This document shows positions 1 to 11,400 of a stretch of 64,000 bases of DNA, in pieces. Within the stretch, counting starts at the first letter, position 1, and every line of letters begins with the position of its first letter. Position numbers and translations under genes: made by a program. This DNA is from Sipunculus nudus (taxonomy: Eukaryota; Annelida; Sipuncula; Golfingiida; Sipunculidae), in assembly GCA_026874595.1 (NCBI GenBank), contig CM049310.1:36411558-36475557 (forward strand). Direction: 5' to 3'. The notes beneath the pieces are model-generated. The model ran no database searches. It was not told the origin of the DNA and was given only the letters and a program-made list of their open reading frames with translations.

Positions 1-1147
1 TAAAGCTCTCCAAGGGCTACATTTGTGCAAAAAAATTTTCCTGATCGGTCAAACGGTTCCTGAGATATGAGCTTGGATGTCTGCAGCGTAAACTTGAATG
101 TAGGTGGCGCCACCTGTCATAAAATCAGAAAAGCTATCCAGGATGTATACGCATGCTAAATTTCAGGTGAATTAGTCAAGTCACTGCAGAGATATGAGTG
201 ATTTTAACCCAAGGCAGACAGACAGATGGACACTGTGCAAACATGGTTGCAGGTAGCGCCACCATTTTTGGTGTATGTTATAAAGCTCTCCAAGGGCTAC
301 ATTTGTGCAAAAGAATTTTCCTGATCGGTCAAACGGTTCCCGAGATATGACTTTTGATGTCTGCAGCGTAAACGTGAATGTAGGTGGCGCCACCTGTCAT
401 AAAATCAGAAAAGCTATCCAGGATGTATACGCATGCCCAATTTCAGGTGAATTAGTCAAGTCACTGCAGAGATATGAGTGATTTTAACCCAAGGCAGACG
501 AACAGATGGACACTGTGCAAACATGGTTGCAGGTGGCGCCACCATTTTTGGTGTATGTTATAAAGCTCTCCAAGGGCTACATTTGTGCAAAAGAATTTTC
601 CTGATCGGTCAAACGGTTCCCGAGATATGAGCTTGGATGTCTGCAGCGTAAACGTGAATGTAGGTGGCGCCACTTGTCATAAAATCAGAAAAGCTATCCA
701 GGATGTTTACGCATGCCCAATTTCAGGTGAATTAGTCAAGTCACTGCAGAGATATGAGTGATTTTAACCCAAGGCAGACGAACAGATGGACACTGTGCAA
801 ACATGGTTGCAGGTGGCGCCACCATTTTTGGTGTATGTAATAAAGCTCTCCGAGGGCTACATTTGTGCAAAAAAATTTTCCTGATCGGTCAAACGGTTCC
901 CGAGATATGTGGGTTTATGTGTGGAAACAGACGCACAAACGGACGCAGAGCGCAAAGGAAAGGTCAGAGGTCAAAACAAAATCGGGGCGCAGCAGTTCAC
1001 ATGTGACCCGAACATAATCCCGGGTTTTGGAAAATTCCGCCCAGCGGTTACGGAGGAGTTCTCCGGACACCTACGCGGCGGCGGCGGCGGCGGCCAGCTG
1101 AAAACATAGTATCCGCAAAACTCTGTTTTGGCGGATACAATTACTAA
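1..1147 (+). mobile_element. Helitron-like non-autonomous element A with core tandem repeats (left part missing)
   Basis: At least three 280-bp tandem units run from position 1 to about 900. Each is made of two related ~140-bp halves, and each half carries the palindrome GGTGGCGCCACC or a near copy (for example 535, 665, 815). A unique tail follows (900-1100). Near the 3' end is a hairpin: GTATCCGC (1109-1116), AAAAC/GTTTT inner stem, loop TCT, then GCGGATAC (1131-1138). CTAA follows at 1144-1147. A terminal hairpin shortly before CTRR is the Helitron 3' signature, and core tandem arrays are known in mollusc MINE/pearl-type elements. The assignment is inferred. There is no Rep/helicase coding, and the short ORFs across the units are by-products of the repeat. 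Confidence 0.5.
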
Positions 1148-1477
1148 AAATGAATTCTTAATGTCTTAATTACACTGACAATGTACAACCTTTTATTAAC
1201 TCATATAATGTGCTACAGTATTAAAATGAAATAGATATTAAAGAATAAATGATGAATTCTTGTAAAAGTAAATCATACCCTCAATCAAATTATTACTGCC
1301 TGCTGTCTGAGAGGAGCAACTAAAAGGATTTGGATTCCGTATGTATATATGTGTCACAGACTCAAAGTAAATGAGCAATAAGTGACTTCTGCTTTAAGTT
1401 ATCATAATTGCACACTTCTCTTAGCAAGACATTTCTCAGCATGTTGTCTCAAACATGGGGTAGACACAGGAAGCTGA

Positions 1478-1819
1478 TAGACATGAGGTATGTAAATGAA
1501 ACTTGCAAGTCCTTATAGACATGAGGTAAGTGAATGACACTTGCAAGTCCTTATAGACATGTGGTATGTAAATGAAACTTATGAGTCCTTATAGACATGT
1601 GGTGTGTAAATGAAACTTACGAGTCCTTATAGACATGTAGTATGTTTATGAAACTTACAAGTCCTTATAGACATGAAGTATGTTTATGAAACTTACAAGT
1701 CCTTAGAGACATGTGGTATGTTTATGAAACTTAGGAGACCTTGTAGACATGAGGTATGTTTATGAAACTTAGGAGACCTTGTAGACATGAGGTATGTTTA
1801 TGAAACTTACGAGTCCTTG
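1478..1819 (-). repeat. 38-bp minisatellite made of copies of the PDCL3 exon 4 splice-donor junction
   Basis: Nine 38-bp units start at 1478, 1516, 1554, 1592, 1630, 1668, 1706, 1744 and 1782. On the minus strand each contains GTCTAYAAGG, then a donor-like core, then AAGTTTCAT. The last unit (1782-1819) includes the genuine exon 4 end GGACTC|GTAAGT. Four of the nine junctions keep GT (the genuine one, two with GGACTT|GT and one GGACTC|GT), two carry GC, two CT and one AT. The array therefore arose by tandem duplication across the exon/intron border and extends into the intron. Confidence 0.9.
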
Positions 1820-1954
1820 TAGACGTGCAAGATGACCCACACTCCATCTCCAGCTTTGTTGATTTCTCGTACGTAATCCTCCCTTGAGATCTCCAAAACA
1901 TCACCATATCGAGCCTTTATTTGTGCTGCCTTCATTTCTGCTATCCTCTGTCTC
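1811..1954 (-). CDS. PDCL3: PDCL3 coding exon 4
   Basis: 144 bases, with acceptor ...gattttcag before 1954 and donor GTAAGT after 1811. It encodes [20 protein letters not shown] and continues through the start of the thioredoxin-like domain to a split Ser codon. Reading through the donor meets a stop at once (TCG TAA), so correct splicing is needed to reach the rest of the protein. The donor is the last member of a 38-bp tandem array that repeats this exon/intron boundary (see 1478-1819). Confidence 0.95.
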
Positions 1955-4900
1955 CTGAAAATCACAAAATGAAACATTTCAACTCTTAGAATATAGGTGA
2001 TCATCTTTCATGAAATTTGAAGCAAATAAACTTCTGTACAGAAACTAGCATGCCTTCACTAAAACAAAAAAAAAATTTAACTAGAATATGGGTAGTTGAC
2101 AAGCGACTACGTGTATCCGCCAAAATCAGAGTAGGACGGGTTAAATGAGGCATGGATTGAGTGGCAAGGGGAAATAGAGTTACATGTGTTACATATAAGA
2201 ATGGATGTCTGCCATGTAAACATGATTGTAGGTGGTGCCACCTGTTATTTGAACGAGAACCTAACCAAGATGTATACACACGCAAAATTTCAGGTTGAAA
2301 AGTCAAACCACTGCAGAGATATGAGTGATTTTATCCCACAGCAGACAAACAGATGGACGCTGTGCAAAAATGGCTGCAGGTGGCGCCACCATTTTTGTGT
2401 ATGTTATAAAGCTATCCAAGGGCTACATTTGTGTAAATTTTTTTTCCTGATTGGTCAAACGAGTCTGAAGATATAAGCATGGATGTCTACAGCATAAACG
2501 TGAATGTAGGTGGTGCCACCTGTCATAAAATCAAGAATGCTATGCGGGATGTATACGCATGCCAAATTTCAGGTAATTTGGTCAAACCACTGCAGAGATA
2601 TGAGTGATTTTAACCCAAGGCAGATGAACAGATGGATACTGTGCAAAAATGGCTGCAGGTGGCGCCACCATTTTTTGTGTATGTTATAAAGCTATCCAAG
2701 GGCTACATTTGTACAAAATTTTTTTCCTGATCGGTCAAACAGTTCCCAAGATATGTAAGTTTGTGTGTGGAAACAGACGCACAAATGGATGCTGGGCAGA
2801 GAGGAAAGGTCAGAGGTCAAGGCCAATTGGTAAGGCACAAGTTCACATGTGACCCGATAATTGGTGCTGAGTTTTGGAATAAGTTTCGGAAAAATCTGTC
2901 CAGTAGTCTCAAAGGAGTTCTCCGGAAACGAAAGCGGCCGCAGAACCTGGTCTAAACGGATACAATTATAGTCCCTTTCACTACCCCTGTCCACCTGATT
3001 TTTTCACTATTATCTCGACATAAGACAAACTTGACAAACTATATTTGTGCCAAATGCAGAAAGAGGACAATGCATAATTGCTGGTAGCATACCTGCTTAT
3101 GATAAAAATATTATTCACCTTACCGCCTGGTTGACATACATATAACTGTGGTTTATGGCATCCCTAACAAGTGACCATTGTTTATCTTCCTTGGTTATGG
3201 ATATGAAGTAATGTGATTTAACAGTGAAGCACATGCACAAGGAGAATACAAGTCTCATTGTAAACAGAGGTTGGCAGCTCTTGATGATTGATCCAGTATA
3301 TATGGTCGCTTCTTTTGTGCATCACATCTATTATGACGTCATCACTGCTCCCTGTCATGCCCATTTCATAGACTGATGGCAAGATGCCACTATAGAATAG
3401 ACTAGTTCCTCATAAAATGGTTCTATAGTATTTACAGGAAAATAACATAGTGTAGACCATTATTTCCATAATAATTAATTAAACATTTTCCTCTTTCTGC
3501 CCTAAGAACAAAAAGTTTTGGCATTATCTGAAGTGCAAAAAAATTATATTGATAGCAAAAAAAAACGGATAGACAGGGGTAGTGGAATGGACTATAGTTA
3601 TATGCCCTTTTTTATAATCACAAAATAAAGAGGTATTTATACAATCTCAATAAGTGTATGTTATTAGAGCAGCTTGTTTCACTAAACGCTCAAACAATGC
3701 CAAAAACATATACCAGTAACACAGCTGTGATGAAATTTATAACCGAGCAAACAGATTTTGAAGGCAAAACCTATAATATAAATTTTAATTCATGACAATT
3801 TTTGGAATCTCTATCATTCATCGATGTATGCCTGACAGACAAAGTAACACTGTTTATCATTCTTTTGACTTTAAAACAAAATTTAATATTTTATTTAGTG
3901 CAGTGAACTAATTTACAGAAGCTTCGGAGAACCTGACTGATGGTACTTTATATGATGAGAGCTTCAGCAGCTACTTACGCAACCCAAACACAAGTAACAT
4001 TACAGTGACCAGATCTCTTATACAAAGTAAATTTACCCCATACAAATACATACTGACATTCTGTAATGATAAACTGATAGTTCATATTACATGTGTATCA
4101 TCCTGTATTTATACTAATGATTTGACATAAAGCACAGTATTTCCCACAAATCCAGTTCCAACTTTGCTAAACTAATGCCCCTTAGAAAAAATTAACACTG
4201 CTGAATTTGATATTGGGCAGATTTACGAAGTAAATGTTGTGCTTGCAGAAATGTTAAAGAAGACAGTCTATATAATGGTAATGCCTCAGAAGTGTAATAA
4301 ATATTAATGAAAGATTCACATCTAATAAATGTTTACTATATACAAGTAGCACGATTGGTGTTTGCACTGGCTGGCTGTTTATTACCTGTATTCTTCAAAT
4401 ATTCTTTCCTCTTCTTCATCAATTTCATCTTCAGCTTCACCTAACTCCTTGAGGTTCATATCTCCGAAACTCTTACCTGTTCATAAGAGAAGAATTTTAA
4501 TTTTAATCTTGTGAAACTGCAGTGATAATAAAGTTGTGGGGATTAAACAGGGACTGCATTATCAGAACATAAAAGAAAAACACCAGCCCTGAGAAGCGCT
4601 CAGAGCCAATGATGTTACATAGGCCACAGACTCTCAGAGAGAGGCCCGACACCTAGCTGGCACAGACCCTGAGCATGCGGGTTGCCAGGCTGGTGTGCTG
4701 TCAGTCAATTCAAAATATAACAACATTGGCTGTGGGTGATCTCACTGGGCTATTATCTGTTTTGCTGGCAATGGATACATGGCTATGAAAATATAGTCTT
4801 AATGTCACAATATGCTGATGAAGCGGGAATAAAGTGGGAGTGTAATATGACCTACTATTTAATAAGAGTACAGTGAGTGTGGTCTGGTTGTGTGTGCTGA

Positions 4901-7900
4901 ACAGAGGCCTTGGCTTACCTTGTGATTTTTCCTTTATGGTCTGTTCTACCATGTCCACCAAGTTCTCCTCTGATATCTCAGCCTCCTTAGGACCAATGAT
5001 CCCTTTGGCCCGAAGGATGTCGTTCCATTCTGTGTCTGCATTTGGATCCTGTTAAGATATGAAACAGTCTCCTGTCATTGTTTTGTTATAATCATTCATG
5101 TTTCCTGAAGCTCTAGTGTTCTGTATAAAATGTAAAAAACTATAATATTTAATTAAAGTTTACCATGATATATGTGCATTATATGGGGCTGAACTTCAGG
5201 GGGCTGAACTATCAAGTGAACCCACTTTTGACATTTTTAGCTGAGATATCATAACATGATCAATATTAAACTTAAGTGGAACATCTTGTTTTCTCAAAGG
5301 ATCTTCCAAAGCTTTTGCACAGCATGTGATTTACCATACTGGTCTCCCATCAAGGTATGACCAGTCTGATGGAGTTACTAAGATAATCAGAACAATTAAA
5401 CCATGTGTATCTGTTATTCAAAAAAAGACTTGCATGCAAGTTCCATTGCATGGCATTTAGGCATGATGCAAGTAGATTTGAACGTCTATAATGTAGTTAC
5501 AACACAGGAAAATATGCCACATGGCACGTGACAATGATGTCACATACACATACTGTCACATCAAGAAAAATTATTAAAGAAATGATGCTTATTTTTTGTT
5601 TAATGATATATATCTCCTATGAATCACTGGAGCGACTATAGAATTAGTGCCCACAGGAAATGGTCTTAGTCAAGGAAAAAATTCTTGGTGCCTATGCCTA
5701 GTATTATTGCCTACGTGGTTTTCATCTTTTGTTTGTATAACTCTGTCTGGTGGCAAACCTGTTATGAGAAATTCTTGATTTATTAGCACACATAACATGC
5801 AGTTGTGAAGCTCTTCGCCAAGTCTGGAACCAGCAACCGTGTGATAACAATTCCTATGCACTACCAATGCATCATGCAAGATGATTTGGAAATCAGGGGT
5901 CGAGTGGGGATATTTAAATCTACTATTGAAAATTAGTTGTAGTTGTTAAAATGAGGGTTAATTTTTGTGAAATGTTTGCTACATCCAAGCGCTCCATGCC
6001 CAGACATCGCAAAAGCTTGAAAAGGTGAAAAGGCTATAAGATACAATTAACATTCAGAGCAGTAAGTTAGATCTATCATTAGAACACTTAACATGGATGG
6101 GCCAATTGGGATATTTCTGTACATTTGTGTCCCGCCCGTAACACAAAAATTTATTTTATTTGAAATCTTAATTATTTATCTTTTATACATGTACATAATC
6201 TGAAATAATTATCTCAGAAATCTCTCATCTCCCACTTTCCTCCATGGTTAGATAATGATAAATCAATATTACTAAGTCATCATAATCAGTCACAATGTTG
6301 GTCCCAGGTTTTACTTGATGGGAACTTTCAACTTGCATGTACCTGGGGCTATGAGACACCTGATAGGTAGAACAAGTTCAGCTCAATAATCTTACTATTA
6401 CATATGTTTAGATATAAAGTATTACGGGTGGGACATATTTAATAGAAATAAATTTTTAATTAATATTAACATCAAATTTATACATTTATAAGACAATAAA
6501 ATAAGTCCCAAACCCAAAAACTGCCTTGGACTATTGAAAATAAAGGCACAGTATATTTCTTTTTAGAATATAATATGAGGAATTTGTCAAATTTGCCAAA
6601 AGAAAGACACTGGACTATGGAGGACAGAGTCTGGTAATGCTATTTACTTTAACAACAGGTATGTTTAAATATTCCTCTTTATTGATAAACTTTATGGTGA
6701 GAAAATGCTATAAAATAATCTGAACAGTCATTTTGATGTCTCTGATGAAAAGTTGAAGCAGTTAATTTAAAAAAAAAATAACCCTGCATGGCTACTTTTT
6801 TAAATATTTGCTTAAGATATGCTTAGTAGTACAGTCTATGATGCACTGTAAAAGTACAGTAAATGTAAGGTAAATATACTCATGTTTTCCCAACCTTTAA
6901 ATTTTGCCAGTTTCTTTTTTTTGAATCCATACCGTTATTGTTACCATTATTGACCATATCTGCTTTTAGTGTCACCTTTCACTGCTATATATGTCTTTAT
7001 CAACTAATTTACAAAAATATCTGTCATTATATGCAGTTTCCCTTTATTATTTGCTTATATTTAAATGATTTAAATAATCTATAATGTGGAAAACATTATA
7101 AATGAAATTAAATCCAGATTGATCAATAGAAAGGAAAATGTTAGACATTAAATATAAATAAGTAAATAATATAATAAATTGCCTTCCATGAAGTCGTATA
7201 TATTAACCAAAGAAGGCCTAAAAAGTACAATAAAACAGATATTTAAAGTGTAGTGTTACCTTTAAAATGAGTTGAAGAAAATACCATCAAAGTAAACATG
7301 AAAGGAGTTGTTAAATCTTATTTTATCTGTAGCAAGCAATATTCTTTGCCTTATTAAGGGTGGGACATGTTACAGATGGGACACATTACAGGTGGGACAA
7401 AAAAAATATATCTTTGATATGCTGTATAAAATAAATTCAGAGGATAGGCATACAAATTTGGCATTACAAAACAGTTCAGGTTTGTGCTTTTTTGCAGAAA
7501 AGTTGAAGGTTTACCTTGTCTTCAATCTCAGGGACTGTAACACAAGTTAGTTTTGTGTCAGACGGAACCATTTTGTTCAAATTTATGTGCAGGCAAAAGA
7601 TAAGTTCGTGCCATGCTGTTGGTAGGTTAGAAATGAATAGTTTATACAGCAGGTCACTAGCGGTCCTCCGTCAGTCGTTTCATAGCTTGTGTCTTTATAA
7701 ATTATATTACTATGTGTAGCATAAGGCTAAATAGGGCTCATTTAGACATATTTTATGGTGATTTCAAAGGGCCTTAGACAGTTTATGGGTTGTGAATTCA
7801 TGTGAGCTTTTTACTAGCTCCTGGCCTTAATATGAAGAAGCAGCATTGACAATTATTATTACAGGTGAGTTAATAGGGGGGGGGGGGGGGGGAGCTTCAC

Positions 7901-8121
7901 TTCAGGCTACAGATAGTAGAGAGTACGGTCATCACACAGTTAACCTGAGCAGCTCAACTTTCCCTACAAGTTGTACTACTAACGTGACTGGACCAGACAT
8001 AAACATGTGGTTATTCAAGTGTTCCTCCCCTCTCATAAATGGGATAACTATTTCATTGTGAACAACATCTTATTATCAATAACATAGTGTAGTTTCGCTA
8101 ATGGTCCGATCATACCTGCAT
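1811..8121 (-). CDS. PDCL3: Phosducin-like protein 3 (PDCL3/VIAF family), N-terminal half, truncated by window edge
   Basis: Four coding exons on the minus strand join in frame: 8121-8116, 5048-4919, 4476-4386 and 1954-1811. All introns are GT-AG and the phases match (0, 1, 2, 2). They give about 123 residues starting [19 protein letters not shown]. Next come an acidic stretch (residues ~62-72, [11 protein letters not shown]), a basic helix ([16 protein letters not shown]) and the opening of the thioredoxin-like fold ([12 protein letters not shown]). This is the characteristic order of the phosducin-like 3 / viral IAP-associated factor family. Members usually have about 240 residues, so roughly half is present. 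The C-terminal thioredoxin-like exons must lie left of position 1, because no matching exon is seen in 1-1810. Known family role: a cytosolic co-chaperone of the CCT/TRiC chaperonin that helps fold actin and tubulin; the vertebrate protein also stabilises VEGFR2. The start ATG is followed at once by a splice donor after only two codons. Recognition is by sequence and very secure. Confidence 0.95.
2079..2966 (+). mobile_element. Helitron-like non-autonomous element B (full length, same family as element A)
   Basis: The left end (about 2079-2135, starting near ctagaatatgggtag) contains GTATCCGCCAAAA followed by AGAGT. This is the inverted counterpart of the 3' hairpin arm in element A. The core then has two alternating ~140-bp units with GGTGGCGCCACC-type palindromes (2232, 2380, 2510, 2658). 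The right tail closely matches element A and ends near CGGATAC (2957-2963). The left end is also shared with element C on the opposite strand, which fixes the boundary. No coding capacity is seen. Confidence 0.5.
2967..3596. mobile_element. MITE with ~26-bp terminal inverted repeats and TA target site
   Basis: The left end TATAGTCCCTTTCACTACCC (2967 onwards) is matched in inverse by the right end, GGGGTAGTGGAATGGACTAT, at about 3577-3596. Both are followed inward by GACAGG/CCTGTC, and both are flanked by TA. The interior (~590 bp) is AT-rich and non-coding. TA duplication suggests a Tc1/mariner-type mobiliser (inference). It abuts the 3' end of Helitron-like element B with no gap. Confidence 0.6.
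4386..4476 (-). CDS. PDCL3: PDCL3 coding exon 3
   Basis: 91 bases, with acceptor ...tgaacag before 4476 and donor GTAAT after 4386. It encodes [20 protein letters not shown] followed by EEERIFEEY, with split Gly and Arg codons at its two ends. The acidic stretch followed by an arginine-rich helix is typical of this part of PDCL2/PDCL3 proteins. Confidence 0.94.
4919..5048 (-). CDS. PDCL3: PDCL3 coding exon 2
   Basis: 130 bases, with acceptor ...ttaacag before 5048 and donor GTAAG after 4919. It encodes [20 protein letters not shown], then a segment [20 protein letters not shown], then KSQ, and ends in phase 1. It covers the N-terminal conserved motif of the family (DTEWNDILR) and a predicted helix. 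The intron to exon 3 is only 442 bases. Confidence 0.95.
5049..8115 (-). other. PDCL3 intron 1, non-coding
   Basis: AT-rich intron with no recognisable coding sequence. It contains short GTCCC-type motifs in opposite orientations (tgtcccgcccgtaac at ~6130, ttacgggtgggaca at ~6423, and two ttacagrtgggaca copies at 7373-7400). These look like ends of small decayed inverted-repeat elements. A 17-base G run lies at 7876-7892. Confidence 0.5.
8116..8121 (-). CDS. PDCL3: PDCL3 coding exon 1 (Met-Gln only)
   Basis: The minus strand reads ATGCAG followed by GTATGA, a splice donor. Only Met-Gln are coded here, and the rest of this exon is 5' UTR extending rightwards from 8122. The next exon begins DPNADTEW, so the spliced start [10 protein letters not shown] matches the typical family N-terminus exactly. 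That is why I chose this ATG despite its tiny coding contribution. It is too short for ordinary ORF detection. Confidence 0.85.
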
Positions 8122-8330
8122 GTTGTCTCGGTCAGTGAATCACACTTCTCTGTCAGTTCTGTCACTAATGTTTCCTTATTTAGGCGTACGGCCGGCTGAT
8201 TCACGTTTCCGGTGTAACGTGAACTAATGTTCACATGGAAAAGGGACCGTTCAAGCTGTCATGCAGAATTGGTACTGGACCTCGTCGTGACTCTGAAATT
8301 AAGCACGCTGGGTCTACATTCCGGATACAA
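8122..8330 (-). promoter_or_regulatory. Probable PDCL3 5' UTR and core promoter
   Basis: This stretch lies directly upstream of the PDCL3 start codon. It is richer in CpG than its surroundings and contains ETS-like cores (CCGGAA on the minus strand near 8191 and 8320). Housekeeping genes such as PDCL3 commonly have TATA-less, CpG-rich promoters with ETS sites. No TATA box is evident, and the transcription start cannot be fixed from sequence alone. Confidence 0.4.
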
Positions 8331-8403
8331 ATGGATTAACCATTTCATTACGCAAAAAGGAACCTAAGAGGTTGTATTCTATTTAAAATATTTTGCCAAA
8401 GGA

Positions 8404-8405
<2 letters not shown>

Positions 8406-8469
<64 letters not shown>
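8406..8469. repeat. (ATA)n trinucleotide microsatellite
   Basis: About 21 uninterrupted AAT/ATA repeats followed by an imperfect AT-rich tail to about 8500. Located just upstream of the PDCL3 promoter. Confidence 0.95.
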
Positions 8470-8499
8470 TATAATAAACAATTAATATAATAATAATAA

Positions 8500-11400
8500 A
8501 AATGGTTAACAAATAACCGTATCATAGATAAAATGGATAATATTATTGTTACACATACTAATACCCATAGATATGACTCAATATGTATATAATTTATTGC
8601 TTCTGATTTATCATTTGTTAAACTACATGACGTGATATTGATTTTTTTTGTATTTGTAAATTATTTGAAAAAAAAATTATAAAATAATAATAATATTTTA
8701 TTTTTAAAGCGTAAAATCCACAGCGATATGCTCTAAAACGCTATTACAAGTATGCAATTGCATAAAAATGACTATGAGAGAAAAATATTCATTAAATAAA
8801 AATTCAGACAAACATTTAGATATTACTTAGGCTAGATAAATCATGCACATAACCCAGTAATGTACATTAACTATGACACTAAACCAATAAAAAAATCAAC
8901 CTGTAAAGATGTAGTTAAAATTACCGTATGGAATTGAAAATCTGCACATAGGCAAAATCACAGCTAATCGAAATATTGCACAAATAAGTGTGTCTTGAGC
9001 ATTTTTTAAAAGCGGCTAAGCTCTCAGCTTTTCATAATTCTAAAGGAAATGAATTCAACTAAGTGGGACCTGCCACACAAAATGCTCTTTGAGCAACCAT
9101 GGAAGACTTTGTACGTGGGACAAAAGTAAGTATTGATCGGCCGATCTGAGGCATCTACCTGGTGTGTACGAATCAATTATATCCTGTAAGTAGATAAATG
9201 TTCTGGAACTTACCGAACTGTTGTCCAGTCTTGGACATTATTGCCTCGATCCTCCAGGAGGACCAATGAAGAACCGATTCGATTTTGGAATTGATCCGGC
9301 ACATGACCCGGTTTCAGGAACGTCATCAAGAATATTCTCAAATGTAGTCACTTAAACTTGAACCCTGGAATCTGGGCCAAATGAGTTAATAGAGACCCCC
9401 ACCCTAATTATTATGGTTGGCTTTCATATTCGAGGGTTAAAATTTTGCGCTTCCCGAACTTTTACAGTTTCGCAAGGGTTCAGTTTTCACGATCTCACCA
9501 TATTAAAAACGTTCACAGAGCATACCATATTATCATATGAATTAATCATATCAAATAATATGCGCGCAACATCTTACTTTTTGAATGGGAACACAAGGGA
9601 AAGTCGAACGAAATGAAATTATTCTTCACTGATGGCAAATAATTTGAAAGATCCGACATGATTTATAATATCAAAGTTTGAACATACAAGATACTATTAT
9701 TATTCAACATATATATTAAAAGTTTAAGAATTTGAAATGGTCCCGAACAAAAAGATGACAAAAGTATTTATATACATTAGAGTCACTTATTTGCCTTTAA
9801 TACCTTTTTATTCAGACAAAAACACATGTACACACATAAACGAAAGAGTACACTCTTAGCAATCACTGTTAATTTTTTTCGGTTATATTACCGAAGAATA
9901 ACAGTTTCGCCGTAATTTTAATGTAATACAGCAGTCTACCGAGAAAGCGATTGTTTACAGTGCACCTACAATGGAGCCCGCTTCTACTGTCGGAGAAGAC
10001 TTTTGTATAATCAGTTCACGGAAAGTGTGTATATTTAGACATTTTCTGACAAGATGGCGGAAGGTGGTGGGAGTTTGATTGATGTCACTTTGTCATTGAC
10101 AATAATGGATCCTAAGGACGCTTGCATGCCTACTCGACAGTGGGGAGCTAAGGTGTGAATTAAAGCTGACAAAATGTAAGATGAAGGCTCATGTTTTTAA
10201 CTTTAGCATGTATAGACCTTGTAAAAATATCTAAAGTTCAAATATAGCTATTATTCTGAAGATCATCGTATGATTCAGCCAGTGTTTCATTTCTACAAAT
10301 AATAAAAAAAATAATTTGCATTCAGTGCTTAATGCATGATAAAATCTCTGACATTTCAATACAGACCACTTTAAAGAGGCTTAATCCAATATAGGTTCTA
10401 ATAAATAAAGATAATCCCCAAGACCTTTCATGAAACTAAGCCAGAAAGTGCTAATACCACTGCACACAGGCTGTTCATTTTGTTTATAACATGTGGGGGT
10501 CGCCAGAATAATCCAAACACATTCAACAAGTCCATCTGACTAACCAGAATGTTGCAGAGGGTGTTTTTTTTTCAACTTGTGACCTTTCACCTTTCGCGTT
10601 TATGTAACCAGCTACCTTAGGTTGCATGTTTTTTTCGATTGTCAACATTAGTATGTTTATTAACTGTTTGTTGATAATCAAGCTCATACAACTATCAGGG
10701 AGGCGTTATTAGAACAGGAATAAGAGGTTCATTGATTGCTGACTTTAAAAATTTACATTTAGTTCAGAGTTATAGCTATAGCTATTCGCCCACAAAAAGA
10801 ACTTGCACAGAGATCAGGGGTGGACAGATGATTAGATATGTCAAAGCATCCCATGACTATCGGACGGACAAAACTAAAAAACAATATTGAAGGTGACACA
10901 ACCAGTCATGTGTTCAAAATAAAACAATCAAAGATCTTTGGACATGCATAATTTCAGGCTGATACATGAAACCACTCCTGGGATAAATGCTTTGATGTAT
11001 ATTACGAATACGTTATAGTAGGTAGCGCCATCAGCCTTGGACACGAGAAATCTACCCTAGACAGATGAACGTACACCATTCCAGGTTGATACATCAAATC
11101 CCTCCTGAGATAAGGGCATCAATGTATTCCAAGAAAAATATGACAGCATGCATGCAGGTTTCGCTGCCTGTCTTTTGTATAAGAAAGCTATCGAAGATGG
11201 ATTGACTAACAGGTGGCGCCAGTGTGTAGCCGTGACGGATAAACGCCATAGATGTCCTGCTGTTCATAATGGGGAAAGAAATCTCTCATGTTCACTACAG
11301 ACATTTCTCGCCAGACATATTAGTGTTCAGGATGCTAATTAATAAATGGTTATAAATAGAACGTAATTATCTCAGTTTTCCTTCAGTCTTCCAGATGAAG

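Noticed and set aside
181-1006. Repeated ~70-82-codon frames in the left repeat
   Set aside because: Identical frames recur every 280 bases because the DNA unit is repeated. There is no protein family match and they stop at unit borders.
1-1810. Remaining C-terminal PDCL3 exons within the window
   Set aside because: I looked on the minus strand for the expected thioredoxin-like segment after VILHVYKDS and found only minisatellite, AT-rich sequence and transposon. The exons must lie beyond the left edge.
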